Shown here: positions 1-8,088 of the stretch, in pieces
How positions within the stretch are numbered: position 1 is the first letter of the stretch
Layout: every line of letters begins with the position of its first letter
NCBI RefSeq assembly: GCF_000750635.1
Contig: NZ_CCDM010000005.1
Span: 248,001 to 312,000 of the forward strand
Direction: 5' to 3'
DNA length: 64,000 bases
Origin: Oceanobacillus jeddahensis
Lineage (GTDB): Bacteria > Bacillota > Bacilli > Bacillales > Amphibacillaceae
Notes under the pieces: generated by a model
Databases searched by the model: none
What the model saw: the letters and a program-made list of their open reading frames with translations, nothing else
What the model was told of the DNA's origin: nothing
Made by a program: the position numbers and the translations under genes

Positions 1-345
1 GCTGAATGTGTAAAAACGGGCTTTGATCCGGAGGTTGTAACGGTCAGGGAGTTAATGGGATATTTTTTTGAAATCATTGATCCATACAATTTAAATAAAC
101 AGGGACAGGATGTTGGCAAGAAATACAGGACAGGAGTATACAGTGAAAATCCGGATCATTTAAAAGAGGCGACTGTGTTTCTTAAGAGTAGAGTTGATTA
201 TGACCGTATCATGGTTGAAGTATTGCCTCTTACTAATTACGTAAGAAGTGCAGAGGAACATCAAGACAGACTAGACAGATGTCCGAATGATTATTGTCAT
301 ATTCCTAATGAGATATTAAGTAAATATACCAGGGAGGATGTGTAA
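1..345 (+). CDS. msrA: Peptide methionine sulfoxide reductase MsrA, C-terminal part
   Basis: The reading frame is open from base 1, so the N-terminal half with the catalytic GCFWG cysteine lies outside the window; 114 residues remain. The segment DPYNLNKQGQDVGKKYRTGV is the typical MsrA core (DPTxxNRQGxDxGxQYRS), followed by a tail with two cysteines (DRCPNDYCHIP) that probably act as resolving cysteines. The enzyme reduces methionine-S-sulfoxide in proteins using thioredoxin. Its TAA stop shares one base with the ATG of the next gene, so the two are probably cotranscribed. The first ATG inside the window (base 55) is internal and should not be taken as the start. Confidence 0.88.
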   Translation, partial: AECVKTGFDPEVVTVRELMGYFFEIIDPYNLNKQGQDVGKKYRTGVYSENPDHLKEATVFLKSRVDYDRIMVEVLPLTNYVRSAEEHQDRLDRCPNDYCHIPNEILSKYTREDV

Positions 346-995
346 TGATGAAAGCAATTATTTTTGATTTTGACGGGACGCTTGCTGATACGTTGCCGGT
401 TTGTTTTTATGCGTTCCAAGCTGTATTTAAAGAATTCGACAACAAGGAGATTACCTCCGATGAAATAAAGACGATGTTTGGTCCTTCTGAAACTGGAATC
501 ATCAAAGAAAATCTAATAGACACCAATCATGATAAAGCAATTGAATTATATTATGAAAAATATCGAGAAAAGCATAGAGATCTCGTTGTTGAAAATGCGG
601 AGATTAACGATTTGCTTCGCTTCTTAAAGAAAAAGGGTTATAAATTAGGGATTGTAACGGGAAAAGCAAGCAGAAGTCTGCTTATATCTTTAGATTACCT
701 TGACATGAATGATTTATTCGATGTAATCATAACAGGGGATGATGTTACGATACCCAAACCTCATCCAGAGGGATTAAACGAGGCGTTGGCACTGTTGAAC
801 ATAAAAAACACCGAGGCTGTATTTTTAGGCGATAGCGATGCGGATATTCAGGCTGGTAATCAGGCTGACGTATATACAATCGGAGTGCAATGGCTGCCTA
901 ATTATCAAGCATTAGAATTTCGTGTTCAGCCAGATCAAATGTTAAGTAACGTAAATGAATTTATACAATCATTAAAAAATGGCAGGTATGAATAG
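345..995 (+). CDS. HAD-superfamily hydrolase, phosphoglycolate phosphatase-like
   Basis: A 216-residue HAD phosphatase. Motif I is IFDFDGTLADT near residue 6 with both aspartates. Motif II is IVTGKASRS around residue 100, the lysine of motif III lies in KPHPEGL, and motif IV is FLGDSDADIQAG. A helical cap of about 70 residues follows motif I, as in the PpaX/Gph group. The natural substrate cannot be read from sequence. A GGGAGG site 7 bases upstream supports the first of two adjacent ATG codons. The one-base overlap with msrA suggests translational coupling. Confidence 0.8.
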   Translation: MMKAIIFDFDGTLADTLPVCFYAFQAVFKEFDNKEITSDEIKTMFGPSETGIIKENLIDTNHDKAIELYYEKYREKHRDLVVENAEINDLLRFLKKKGYKLGIVTGKASRSLLISLDYLDMNDLFDVIITGDDVTIPKPHPEGLNEALALLNIKNTEAVFLGDSDADIQAGNQADVYTIGVQWLPNYQALEFRVQPDQMLSNVNEFIQSLKNGRYE

Positions 996-1408
996 CGGTA
1001 AAGTTTATTCTAATGAACCAAAGGGACGCTTTTCGATTCGTCATTAGAATAAGCAAGCGTGCTTTATGATCATTACTGCTAGTGATGTACCGGTAGCACA
1101 GGATGCATTAAATATTTGCTTGGCAGTTAAGAAAGTATAAACTTTCTTACTGCATAAGTGTAACTAAGGCTGTCACCAAAAGGATTGATGACAGCCAAGT
1201 TTTCTAAGAATGGAATCAGGAAAGTTACGGTTAAAATATTTGAACAGTTACCTTCCCCCTTCCGATTTTTAATAATTGTAATGCCTGTGTTAATATGTGG
1301 CATTAGAGAATAATGTTAATCCTCGCTGACACTTTATTAAACTATCAATTAACATGCGCTAATTCACTCTTTTGTAAAGCTATATTATCGGAGAAAGGAA
1401 GTTTTTAA
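996..1408. other. Gene-free interval with three inverted repeats
   Basis: No credible gene was found. Three hairpins are visible: TTATTCTAATGA (1005-1016) against TCATTAGAATAA (1041-1052), a perfect 12-bp arm with a 24-base loop; a hairpin at 1123-1153 with arms TAAGAAAGT/ACTTTCTTA; and GGCTGTCA/TGACAGCC at 1168-1196. The last two lie in a block that recurs near 22.3 kb and 63.3 kb, sharing ATAAGTGTAACTAAGGC (1154-1170). One of these may end the msrA-HAD transcript, but none has a long T run. Confidence 0.5.
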
Positions 1409-2080
1409 ATGAAAAATAATACTACATTTTTAATGGGCATGTTAGCATTCCTGTTTATTATATTGACAGCTTGTGGAAATGCAGCGGAGGATTCGGATGC
1501 TGAGTCAAATCACATGTCATCAGATAATGATGTGATGCAAAACGAAAATGACAATTTATCTGGACATGAAAGCACGCAGGATTCATCTCATATCAATCCA
1601 GAAACAGAAACCGATTTTTTTGAAGATTGGGGAGGAAAAGGACAAGATGAATCCGTGGAGGGACAGAGCCAGGAAGAGCCTTTGGAAGAATATGTTCCCA
1701 ATGAAGATGATGTAGTATACAGTAATAATGAGTTGAAAAATAAAGATATCCTTGAAGCGTTCATGGAGACTGCGGGAGAAAATGGACAGGATAATGAAAG
1801 TGAAATCAGAGTGGTGAAGGATGAAGGGACGCAAGGTGTACTTATTTATGATTTGAAATCAGGATATGAAAAAAGTGTTGATCAGGCATGGATTATGGTT
1901 TATTCAGATTTGAGTCACTATAGAGCCTCAGAAGATGAAGTGCAAGATGTTTTTAATACGGATCAGCAATGTGGATATATGTCAAAAGATGAAATAGAAG
2001 GGAATTATAAATTACATGAATGTAGAACCCACTGGGAATACAGGCTGCTTCCTACTGTGGACGATAATGAAGTAGAGTGA
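1409..2080 (+). CDS. Putative lipoprotein, unknown function
   Basis: A 223-residue protein with a lipoprotein signal peptide: a lysine start, a hydrophobic stretch and the lipobox LTAC at residues 19-22, so it should be anchored on the outer face of the membrane. Residues 25-110 are very acidic and low in complexity (Asp, Glu, Asn, Ser, Gln), a probable flexible spacer. The C-terminal 110 residues look folded and contain two cysteines (QQCGY and HECRT) that could pair outside the cell. I do not recognise the family. An AAGGAAG site precedes the ATG and a strong terminator follows at 2116, so it is probably monocistronic. Confidence 0.75.
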   Translation: MKNNTTFLMGMLAFLFIILTACGNAAEDSDAESNHMSSDNDVMQNENDNLSGHESTQDSSHINPETETDFFEDWGGKGQDESVEGQSQEEPLEEYVPNEDDVVYSNNELKNKDILEAFMETAGENGQDNESEIRVVKDEGTQGVLIYDLKSGYEKSVDQAWIMVYSDLSHYRASEDEVQDVFNTDQQCGYMSKDEIEGNYKLHECRTHWEYRLLPTVDDNEVE

Positions 2081-2115
2081 TTTGTGCAGATGAAGCGTGT
2101 TTTTGCTTCATGATC

Positions 2116-2169
2116 TTCTCTCAACAAAAAGACCGAAGCATGTTAGCTTCGGCCTTTTTGTTGAGAGAA
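2116..2169 (+). terminator. Strong rho-independent terminator after the lipoprotein gene
   Basis: A long hairpin with outer arms TTCTCTCAACAAAAAG (2116-2131) and CTTTTTGTTGAGAGAA (2154-2169) and an inner GC stem CCGAAGC/GCTTCGG, followed on the plus strand by the T-rich right arm. The symmetry means it can also work on the minus strand, where it could end transcription from the tRNA-Gly gene. Confidence 0.85.
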
Positions 2170-2376
2170 TTGATCATACACTCGATTCGCACGCTTGAAT
2201 TCTTTTGCGTACAATACTTCCTGTGTCTTCTTGAGAAATTTTTCCCTGTCATTAGATCGCTGTTTTGGCATATAGCATCCCTCACTTTACGGGTAGCATA
2301 ACCAAGCTTGGAAGTTTTATACGTGAAGTAAGTGATTCAGTTATGAAACTTCTTCTTTTGAATTGTTAATTAAAAG

Positions 2377-2448
2377 TGGAGCTGACGAGATTCGAACCCG
2401 TGACCCCTTGTCTGCCAGACAAGTATTCTCCCACTGAACTACAGCCCC
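2377..2448 (-). tRNA. tRNA-Gly (anticodon GCC)
   Basis: Read on the minus strand, the acceptor stem GGGGCTG pairs with CAGCTCC (one G-U). The anticodon arm is CTTGT-CTGCCAG-ACAAG with GCC in the middle of the 7-base loop. The T arm contains GGTTCGAATC and the D arm GTTCAGTGGGAGAAT. The discriminator base is A, and the next bases are CTT, so the 3' CCA is not encoded. Length is 72 bases. GCC reads GGC and GGT glycine codons. Confidence 0.93.
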
Positions 2449-2492
2449 ATCATAAAATTTAAGATAAGTGGAAAATATGTCAGCCATTAATC

Positions 2493-2521
2493 ATTATATA
2501 CTTTTGACGGGATTGTATCAA
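2493..2521 (-). promoter_or_regulatory. SigA-type promoter of tRNA-Gly
   Basis: On the minus strand, TTGATA (2516-2521) and TATAAT (2493-2498) are separated by 17 bases. The -10 box lies about 45 bases before the mature tRNA 5' end, leaving a short leader for RNase P. No other gene lies between. Confidence 0.75.
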
Positions 2522-2567
2522 GACTTTTATAAGGATATCCGTTTAAAATGAAGAACACCTCCATTAA

Positions 2568-2726
2568 TTTATCACGGAGAACCGCTGCTAAAACTCCCGC
2601 CTCAAAAAAAGAGCGAAAATAAATTTATTTAGGCGGGAGATAACGGGTGCTAACTCCCTGAATCACTCAACTAATCATTCAGTGGGAGAAGGGCGAAAAC
2701 TCCCACTGAATGAAGTTTCGTTTTAT
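2568..2726 (+). repeat. Dispersed repeat family 1, long-type copy A
   Basis: Starts TTTATCACGGAGAACCG and ends GAATGAAGTTTCGTTTTAT. The interior carries two potential hairpins, CTCCCGCCT/AGGCGGGAG and CAGTGGGAG/CTCCCACTG. Related long copies lie at 28212, 48309 and 62229, short copies at 48824 and 56095. This copy lacks the roughly 70-base module seen in the copies at 28212 and 48309. It fills most of the gap between the tRNA and the next gene. Confidence 0.8.
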
Positions 2727-2806
2727 GATAAAATAGATGGGCGCTGTTGAAAACTGATAGCAAAGCAAAAGCGATAAACCGATTAAGAAACAGAGGAGAA
2801 TCCAAT

Positions 2807-4003
2807 TTGAATAAAAAAGATATTGCAGATATAAAGAAACAATTTAAAGTAAATAACGACTTATTAAAGATACAGGATATTTTCAATGTATATATAATGA
2901 AAGAATCGAGTGAAATCTATCACTATGAAAGTACGCCGTTTGAAATGCTGGAGGATGAGCAGAAAGATTTGTTCATGGCGAATTTTAAGAAGGTGTTGAC
3001 CGGGCAGCTGGATCAAAAATTATTTGAATTGAAATTCCAGCGTGATGTGGAAGACAGCAGCCAGCTTATCCTTCACAAGGGCATGCTCTCAAATGATACG
3101 GGGGAATGGAAGGAGCAGATGCTCGAACTGGTAGCGAAAATGCTGAAGGATAAACAGTATGAAATGGATATTGTTATTACGTTTATCCATGGAGATTATG
3201 CAAAATCTACGAAGCGGAGTAGCGAAGAATCAGAGGAAAGCAGCAGGGACAGAGTATATTCAAGTCCATTTATCTTATGCAGCATCAACAAAACAATGGA
3301 CCCGAAAAAAGAACTGCTCTTTGATTATGTAGAAAAGGAGTTTAAATATCATTTTGTTGTAGATCCGGTGATTAATTTAAAACAACCGATTGGCGGTTTC
3401 TTATTCCCGGCATTTACCGGCGGGGCTGCGGATGTAAACCATATTCTTTATTCCGCTTCCAAACCATATGAGCTCGATTATCATTTTATTGAAGAAGTGC
3501 TGAATGCAGAGGAAGCGATGACAGCTGAGGACGATAAAATCGTATTTGAGGAAATTGTCAAAGATGTAGCGGGAGAGCAGATCAATACGACAACACTGGC
3601 GAATGTATATGATGAGATTCAGCGTGTGGTAGAGGAAAATGAAGAAAATGAAGAGCCGGATGCGCCAATGCTGGATTATAAGGATGTAGAAAAGGTACTG
3701 ACAAGCAGCGGTGTGCAGGATATTGATCCGGAAAAAGTAGAATCTGCTTTTAAAAAGGTTATTGATGATGAAAAATATGAGCTGAAAGCAACTAGTGTAG
3801 TGCCAAAGTATACGTCTAAATCGATTAAAATCAAAACAAAAGTGGCTGACCTTAAAGTATGCCCGCAAGATTTACGTTATCTCCGCCAGACAACGCTTGA
3901 CGGCAAGCTCTGTTTAATGATTGAAGTGGAAGAAAATACAGTCATTGAAGGGTTTGAAATGATTCCGGAAGCCATTTTCAATAGAGTAGAAGATGAAGAA
4001 TAA
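2807..4003 (+). CDS. DUF4317 family protein
   Basis: A 398-residue soluble protein with the DUF4317 start LNKKDIADIKKQFKVNNDLL, then IFNVYIMKESSEIYHYES, typical of this Firmicutes family of unknown function. The TTG at 2807 is preferred because AGAGGAG sits 8 bases upstream and family members begin exactly there; the frame is open further upstream but without a ribosome site. Residues around 280-310 are a Glu/Asn-rich linker. No signal peptide, membrane segment or catalytic motif was seen. Confidence 0.82.
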   Translation: MNKKDIADIKKQFKVNNDLLKIQDIFNVYIMKESSEIYHYESTPFEMLEDEQKDLFMANFKKVLTGQLDQKLFELKFQRDVEDSSQLILHKGMLSNDTGEWKEQMLELVAKMLKDKQYEMDIVITFIHGDYAKSTKRSSEESEESSRDRVYSSPFILCSINKTMDPKKELLFDYVEKEFKYHFVVDPVINLKQPIGGFLFPAFTGGAADVNHILYSASKPYELDYHFIEEVLNAEEAMTAEDDKIVFEEIVKDVAGEQINTTTLANVYDEIQRVVEENEENEEPDAPMLDYKDVEKVLTSSGVQDIDPEKVESAFKKVIDDEKYELKATSVVPKYTSKSIKIKTKVADLKVCPQDLRYLRQTTLDGKLCLMIEVEENTVIEGFEMIPEAIFNRVEDEE

Positions 4004-4103
4004 AAAAAACTGATCTTATTAAAAAGAAGGGTCTCTTAGCCGAAATTAGGCTGGGAGGCTTTTTCACACGATAGTTTTTCTAAAAGATTGTAAGTAAAAC
4101 AAT

Positions 4104-4133
4104 CGATTATTGTTGCATTTACAACAATAATCG
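4104..4133. promoter_or_regulatory. Perfect 12-bp palindrome, candidate operator
   Basis: CGATTATTGTTG (4104-4115) and CAACAATAATCG (4122-4133) form a perfect inverted repeat around CATTTA. A promoter-like pair TTACAA and TACAAT, 16 bases apart, overlaps and follows the right arm. No T run follows, so an operator for the downstream GNAT-MFS genes fits better than a terminator. No regulator gene is adjacent. Confidence 0.45.
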
Positions 4134-4195
4134 GATACTATACAATCATAACAATTATACTTTTAATTATGGATCAAACAGAGAGGGGAACAATA

Positions 4196-4630
4196 ATGAA
4201 ATATAAAGTAGTAACTGGAGAAAAGGATTTACAGAAAGTTTTTGAGATTCGAAAAGAAATCTTTGTAAAAGAGCAGGAGGTAGCAGAGGAAGAGGAATTT
4301 GATGCATTTGATTGGTTGGATGCGGATTGTGATCATATTTTAGTATATTACGATAATCAGCCTGTAGGTACAGGAAGAGTGAGAGAAGTAGAAGGTATCG
4401 GGAAATTAGAACGGATCTGTATTTTGAAACCTTACCGCAAATATGGACTTGGAAAGGTTGTTGTAGACTCTTTAGAGGAAATTGCTTTAGAAAAAGGATT
4501 AACTCGTGCAAAATTGCATGGACAGACGCATGCAGAAGGATTTTATCATAAATTAGGGTATGAAACGGCTTCGGATGAGTTCTTGGAAGATGGTATTCCG
4601 CATTATTTGATGGTGAAACGGTTTAATTAA
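4196..4630 (+). CDS. GNAT family N-acetyltransferase, YjcF/ElaA-like
   Basis: A 144-residue GNAT domain resembling B. subtilis YjcF: EIRKEIFVKEQEV near the N-terminus, then GTGRVRE and KLERICILKPYRKYGLGK, the acetyl-CoA pyrophosphate loop (RxxGxGK type), and FYHKLGYE near the C-terminus. The acceptor substrate is unknown. The ATG at 4196 follows GAGAGGGG at good spacing; an in-frame ATG at 4169 lacks a ribosome site. It lies 38 bases before an MFS exporter gene, with which it may form an operon. Confidence 0.8.
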   Translation: MKYKVVTGEKDLQKVFEIRKEIFVKEQEVAEEEEFDAFDWLDADCDHILVYYDNQPVGTGRVREVEGIGKLERICILKPYRKYGLGKVVVDSLEEIALEKGLTRAKLHGQTHAEGFYHKLGYETASDEFLEDGIPHYLMVKRFN

Positions 4631-4668
4631 AATAATACATATAACGTCAGAATAAATGAGGAGGAGTC

Positions 4669-6060
4669 ATGCAACCTAAATTAGAAAATAAAGGGGTTAT
4701 TATGGTTACGCTGGCAACGGCATTCTTATTAACATTCTGCCAGTTTCTATTAATAACGTCTTATCCGGCGATTATGAGTGAATTTCAGATTAATGCAACG
4801 GAAGTACAGTGGCTGACAACGATTTATTTATTAACAACGATTGTATTTATTCCGCTGACCGGCTATTTATCTAATCGATTTTCAACCAGGACGCTGTTGA
4901 TTTTTGCGCTGCTTTGCATGGCTGCCGGTCTTATCATAGGAGCTTTTTCACAAAGCTTTATTCTATTGATTCTTGCCAGGGCCATTCAAGCGATTGGGGC
5001 GGGAATAATATTGCCTGTGATTCAAACGATTTTAATTACGGTATTTCCTAAGGAAAGACGAGGTTTTGCGCTTGGGCTGCTTGGCGGTGTGGTGAATGTT
5101 GCCCCGGCAAGCGCACCGTCTTTGACAGGGATGATTATTGATGTTTTTCATTGGCGTATCCTCCACTGGTTTATGCTGCCGCTGGTGCTGATACTTCTCG
5201 TTTTAGCTATTTTCTATATGCAGGATGTGTTGAAAAAACAAGCAGCACGGCTGGACATTCTCTCTGTGATTCTTTCGGCAGGGGCTTTTTCTTTGTTTAT
5301 TTTTAGTATTAGTAACATCAGTGTTGCTGGAATGGATGTTTATTTCGTTATTTTGCCATTCCTCATCAGTGTTGTTTTATTATTCCTGTTTATACGACGC
5401 CAATTGGCGGATGATGTGCCTGTGCTCAATGTCCGCTTATTTCAAAACCAGACATTTTTGTTGGCTGTGGTGCTTATTTTTATCAATATGATGCTGTTAC
5501 TATCTGCAGAAACGATATTGCCGATGTTTGCTCAGAATGTATTAGAAACAAGCGCTTTTTTATCAGGCTTCTTATTAGTTCCTGGTACAATTCTGCTTTG
5601 CATTGTCTCTGTTGTTTCGGGGAATTTATATGATCGATATGGGGGCAGAATTTTAGCTGTTATCGGCTTCGCATTTACGCTGCTGTCCCTAGTGCTAATG
5701 ACTACACTGCGCATCGACAGTTCTCCTTTTTTAATTATGATTTATTTTTGCTTTTTTATGACAGGCTTTGGTTTATCACTGATGCCGCTAGTTTCTGTCA
5801 GTGTAGATGTATTGGATGAAAAGGAGCTGGCTCATAATTCGGCGATTGTTAATACGGTTCGTCAATTAGGAATGGCTTTTGGAGTTGTGATTTTGACAAC
5901 GATTATTAGTGTAACGACTTCTGTAATGGATGCACCAAAGCAGGCAGGAACCTACTGGGGAACAATGTATGCATTTATCATGATGGCAGTGATAGCATTG
6001 CTTGGTGTGGTATTGTCGATGCGAATTAAAGAGAAAAAAGAATCGTACCATAGCGATTAA
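4669..6060 (+). CDS. MFS drug:H+ antiporter, DHA2 (EmrB/QacA) family
   Basis: A 463-residue polytopic membrane protein with 12-14 predicted segments. The motif-A-like loop GYLSNRFSTRTLL follows segment 2, and an antiporter motif-C-like segment (LGGVVNVAPASAPSLTG) lies in segment 5. Both are typical of proton-driven multidrug exporters such as LmrB. A GAGGAGGAG site precedes the ATG. Substrates cannot be predicted. The stop codon lies within the left arm of the terminator at 6059. Confidence 0.85.
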   Translation: MQPKLENKGVIMVTLATAFLLTFCQFLLITSYPAIMSEFQINATEVQWLTTIYLLTTIVFIPLTGYLSNRFSTRTLLIFALLCMAAGLIIGAFSQSFILLILARAIQAIGAGIILPVIQTILITVFPKERRGFALGLLGGVVNVAPASAPSLTGMIIDVFHWRILHWFMLPLVLILLVLAIFYMQDVLKKQAARLDILSVILSAGAFSLFIFSISNISVAGMDVYFVILPFLISVVLLFLFIRRQLADDVPVLNVRLFQNQTFLLAVVLIFINMMLLLSAETILPMFAQNVLETSAFLSGFLLVPGTILLCIVSVVSGNLYDRYGGRILAVIGFAFTLLSLVLMTTLRIDSSPFLIMIYFCFFMTGFGLSLMPLVSVSVDVLDEKELAHNSAIVNTVRQLGMAFGVVILTTIISVTTSVMDAPKQAGTYWGTMYAFIMMAVIALLGVVLSMRIKEKKESYHSD

Positions 6061-6098
6061 AAAGCATAAATGTTGAATGGGCAGCATTTATGCTTTTT
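6059..6098 (+). terminator. Rho-independent terminator after the MFS gene
   Basis: AAAAAGCATAAATG (6059-6072) pairs with CATTTATGCTTTTT (6085-6098). The left arm begins inside the MFS stop codon, so the hairpin separates the GNAT-MFS pair from the monooxygenase gene. Confidence 0.82.
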
Positions 6099-6145
6099 AA
6101 TTATGGATAGAAGCTGTTTTAAGTTAGAAAAGGAAAGTGTTCAAT

Positions 6146-7144
6146 ATGAAATTAAGTGTATTAGACCAATCTCCTATTTCGATGGGAGAAACGCCGGAAA
6201 TAGCGTTACAGCACACACTGGAGTTAGCAAAATGGACAGAAGAGCTGGGCTATCATCGTTATTGGGTTGCAGAGCATCATAATACGAATGGGCTGTCTAT
6301 TTCTGCTCCGGAAATCGTGATGACGAGAATCGCTTCTGTAACAAGCCGTATTCGTGTAGGTTCTGGTGGTATTTTGCTTCCACAATACAGCCCTTATAAA
6401 ATTGCTGAGATTGCCAAAACATTAGCTGCATTTTTTCCTGATCGAATTGATCTCGGTGTTGGGAATTCGCCAGGAGGGTCTCCGCAGACAAGAGCTGCGC
6501 TGACAGATAATCAAAATCGGAGTTTGGCTGAATTTCCAAGGCAGGTTGCCGATTTACAGGGGTTTTTGCATAATTCCATGCCGCGGGAGCATGATTTTCG
6601 TCTTGTGAAAGCCACTCCACGCATTGAACAGGTGCCGCCGCTTTGGTTACTGGGTTTATCAGAACGCAGTGCAAATCGTGCAGCGGAACTGGGAACAGGG
6701 TTTATTTTTGGACATTTTATTAATCCGGAAAACGGCGTGAACGCACTCCAAACGTACCGGGAAAACTTTTCCCCATCTGCCGGTATGGAAAACCCGGCGT
6801 CTATCGTCTGTGTTTTTATTGTCTGTGCAGAAACGGAAGAAGAAGCAGAGGAACATGCGCTGACGCAGGATAAATGGTTGTTGAACGTGAGTAAGGGGTT
6901 GGGAACAAAAGTAACATCTATCGAGGATGTTCGCGATGACCAGGATAAATGGAGTGCAGAAGACAGAGAGATTATCAAAAAGAACAGAGAAAGATGTATT
7001 ATTGGTACGCCGGAAACAGTGAAGCAGCAGTTAATTGCTTTACAGGAGAAATATCAGACCGACGAATTCATGGTCATCAATAATACATTTGATTTTGAAG
7101 CGAAGAAAAAATCTTATCGTCTGTTGGCGGAAGCAATGCTATAA
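6146..7144 (+). CDS. Luciferase-like (LLM class) flavin-dependent oxidoreductase
   Basis: A 332-residue bacterial-luciferase-like TIM barrel. MKLSVLDQSPISMGE, YWVAEHHN and RIRVGSGGILLPQYSPYKIAE match the MsnO8/alkanal monooxygenase-like group (B. subtilis YwcH, YvbT). These enzymes use FMNH2 and oxygen; the substrate is unknown. The ATG at 6146 follows AGGAAAG at 8 bases; a GTG at 6137 overlaps that ribosome site and is rejected. The next gene, pdxH-like, encodes an FMN enzyme and starts 34 bases downstream. Confidence 0.85.
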   Translation: MKLSVLDQSPISMGETPEIALQHTLELAKWTEELGYHRYWVAEHHNTNGLSISAPEIVMTRIASVTSRIRVGSGGILLPQYSPYKIAEIAKTLAAFFPDRIDLGVGNSPGGSPQTRAALTDNQNRSLAEFPRQVADLQGFLHNSMPREHDFRLVKATPRIEQVPPLWLLGLSERSANRAAELGTGFIFGHFINPENGVNALQTYRENFSPSAGMENPASIVCVFIVCAETEEEAEEHALTQDKWLLNVSKGLGTKVTSIEDVRDDQDKWSAEDREIIKKNRERCIIGTPETVKQQLIALQEKYQTDEFMVINNTFDFEAKKKSYRLLAEAML

Positions 7145-7178
7145 AAGAAAAAGGTGAAAAATAAGGAGCGTGAGAAGG

Positions 7179-7493
7179 ATGAACCAAGGGATACGCGAAC
7201 AAATTATACAGGCAAAAACGATATTGGGAGAATCCGGGGAATTTCACATGGATAATGCACCTGATATGCCGCATAAGCTATTTGAAAACTGGTTCCAATT
7301 AGCAATGGAGAAGCATGTTCCTAATCCACATGCTATGACAGTATCTACAGTTGATGCAATGGGTTATCCGGATTCACGTATTCTTATCTTAAAAGACCTG
7401 GATGAAGCCGGCTGGTATTTTGCATCCAGTTCGGAAAGTCAGAAAGGAAAACAACTGCAAGCACATCCCTATGCTGCATTAAACTTTTATTGA
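7179..7493 (+). pseudogene. pdxH: Pyridoxamine 5'-phosphate oxidase-like gene, 5' fragment split by an IS
   Basis: Encodes 104 residues of the N-terminal FMN-binding half: NPHAMTVSTVDAMGYPDSRI, LILKD, WYFASSSESQKGKQL, ALNFY. The codon after NFY becomes TGA because an IS200/IS605 element begins at 7491. The 3' half resumes in frame at 9343 with TGGCCAACTCTTGGG (WPTLG). Joined at the IS ends, the two parts give one open frame of 218 residues, normal for PdxH. The family oxidises pyridoxamine or pyridoxine phosphate to pyridoxal phosphate. The start is the ATG 10 bases after AAGGAG. The gene is probably inactive unless the element excises. Confidence 0.85.
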
Positions 7494-7665
7494 GAAGCTG
7501 AGAATACTCGCGACTTTAGTCGTGTAGATGAATCGGCTTCGGTTGTGACATCGTTTCAGCTATATTAAACAACCAACATATGTTTAAATAAATTATCGTA
7601 TATGTCCCCTTTAAAAGTACGTTTTAACCATTGCGTATGTTAAAATATATGCAGAGGTGTTTTGT

Positions 7666-8088
7666 ATGTCTGAAGTATATTATGGACGCGGGTATGTCTA
7701 TTCGATTCAATACCATTTGGTTTGGTGCGTGAAGTATCGGCAGGATATTCTGTATGGAAAAATCGATACGGATGTTAAAAACTTGTTAAAACAAATAGCT
7801 CGCGATCATGACGTTAAAATGGTTGAAATGGAATCAGATAAAGATCATATTCACTTACTTATTGCATGTAAACCACAACACTATATTCCTAACCTGGTGA
7901 AGGCTTTTAAGGGCGTGTCTGCCAGATTCTTATTCAAGGAACACCCTGAGCTAAAGAAATGCCTGTGGGGAGGTCACTTGTGGAATCCCAGCTACTTTGT
8001 AGCCACTGGTAGTGAAAACACAGAAGAACAGATACGGACGTATATTAAAAACCAAAAAAAGCGGGGGAAATGCATTGATTCAACATAA
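7666..8088 (+). CDS. tnpA: Y1 transposase TnpA, IS200/IS605 family
   Basis: A 140-residue HUH single-strand transposase. The metal-binding HxH is DHIHLLI near residue 62, and the nucleophilic tyrosine is in IRTYIKNQ near the C-terminus. The family signature YHLVWCVKYR is present near residue 17. Length is normal and all key residues are intact. The ATG at 7666 follows AGAGG at 8 bases. The 3' end overlaps the proposed tnpB start by 14 bases. Confidence 0.92.
   Translation: MSEVYYGRGYVYSIQYHLVWCVKYRQDILYGKIDTDVKNLLKQIARDHDVKMVEMESDKDHIHLLIACKPQHYIPNLVKAFKGVSARFLFKEHPELKKCLWGGHLWNPSYFVATGSENTEEQIRTYIKNQKKRGKCIDST

Noticed and set aside
2077-2301. 74-codon frame after the lipoprotein gene
   Set aside because: It runs through the strong terminator hairpin at 2116-2169 and has no credible start.
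3401-3868. 155-codon open frame on the minus strand
   Set aside because: It is antisense to the well-supported DUF4317 gene, has no ribosome site and a low-complexity Phe/Ile/Tyr-rich composition.
4018-4072. Terminator after the DUF4317 gene
   Set aside because: Only a 4-bp AGCC/GGCT stem can be drawn near TTTTT; too weak to report as a feature.
6297-6978. Two overlapping open frames on the minus strand (125 and 155 codons)
   Set aside because: Both lie inside the luciferase-like monooxygenase gene on the opposite strand; compositions are not protein-like.
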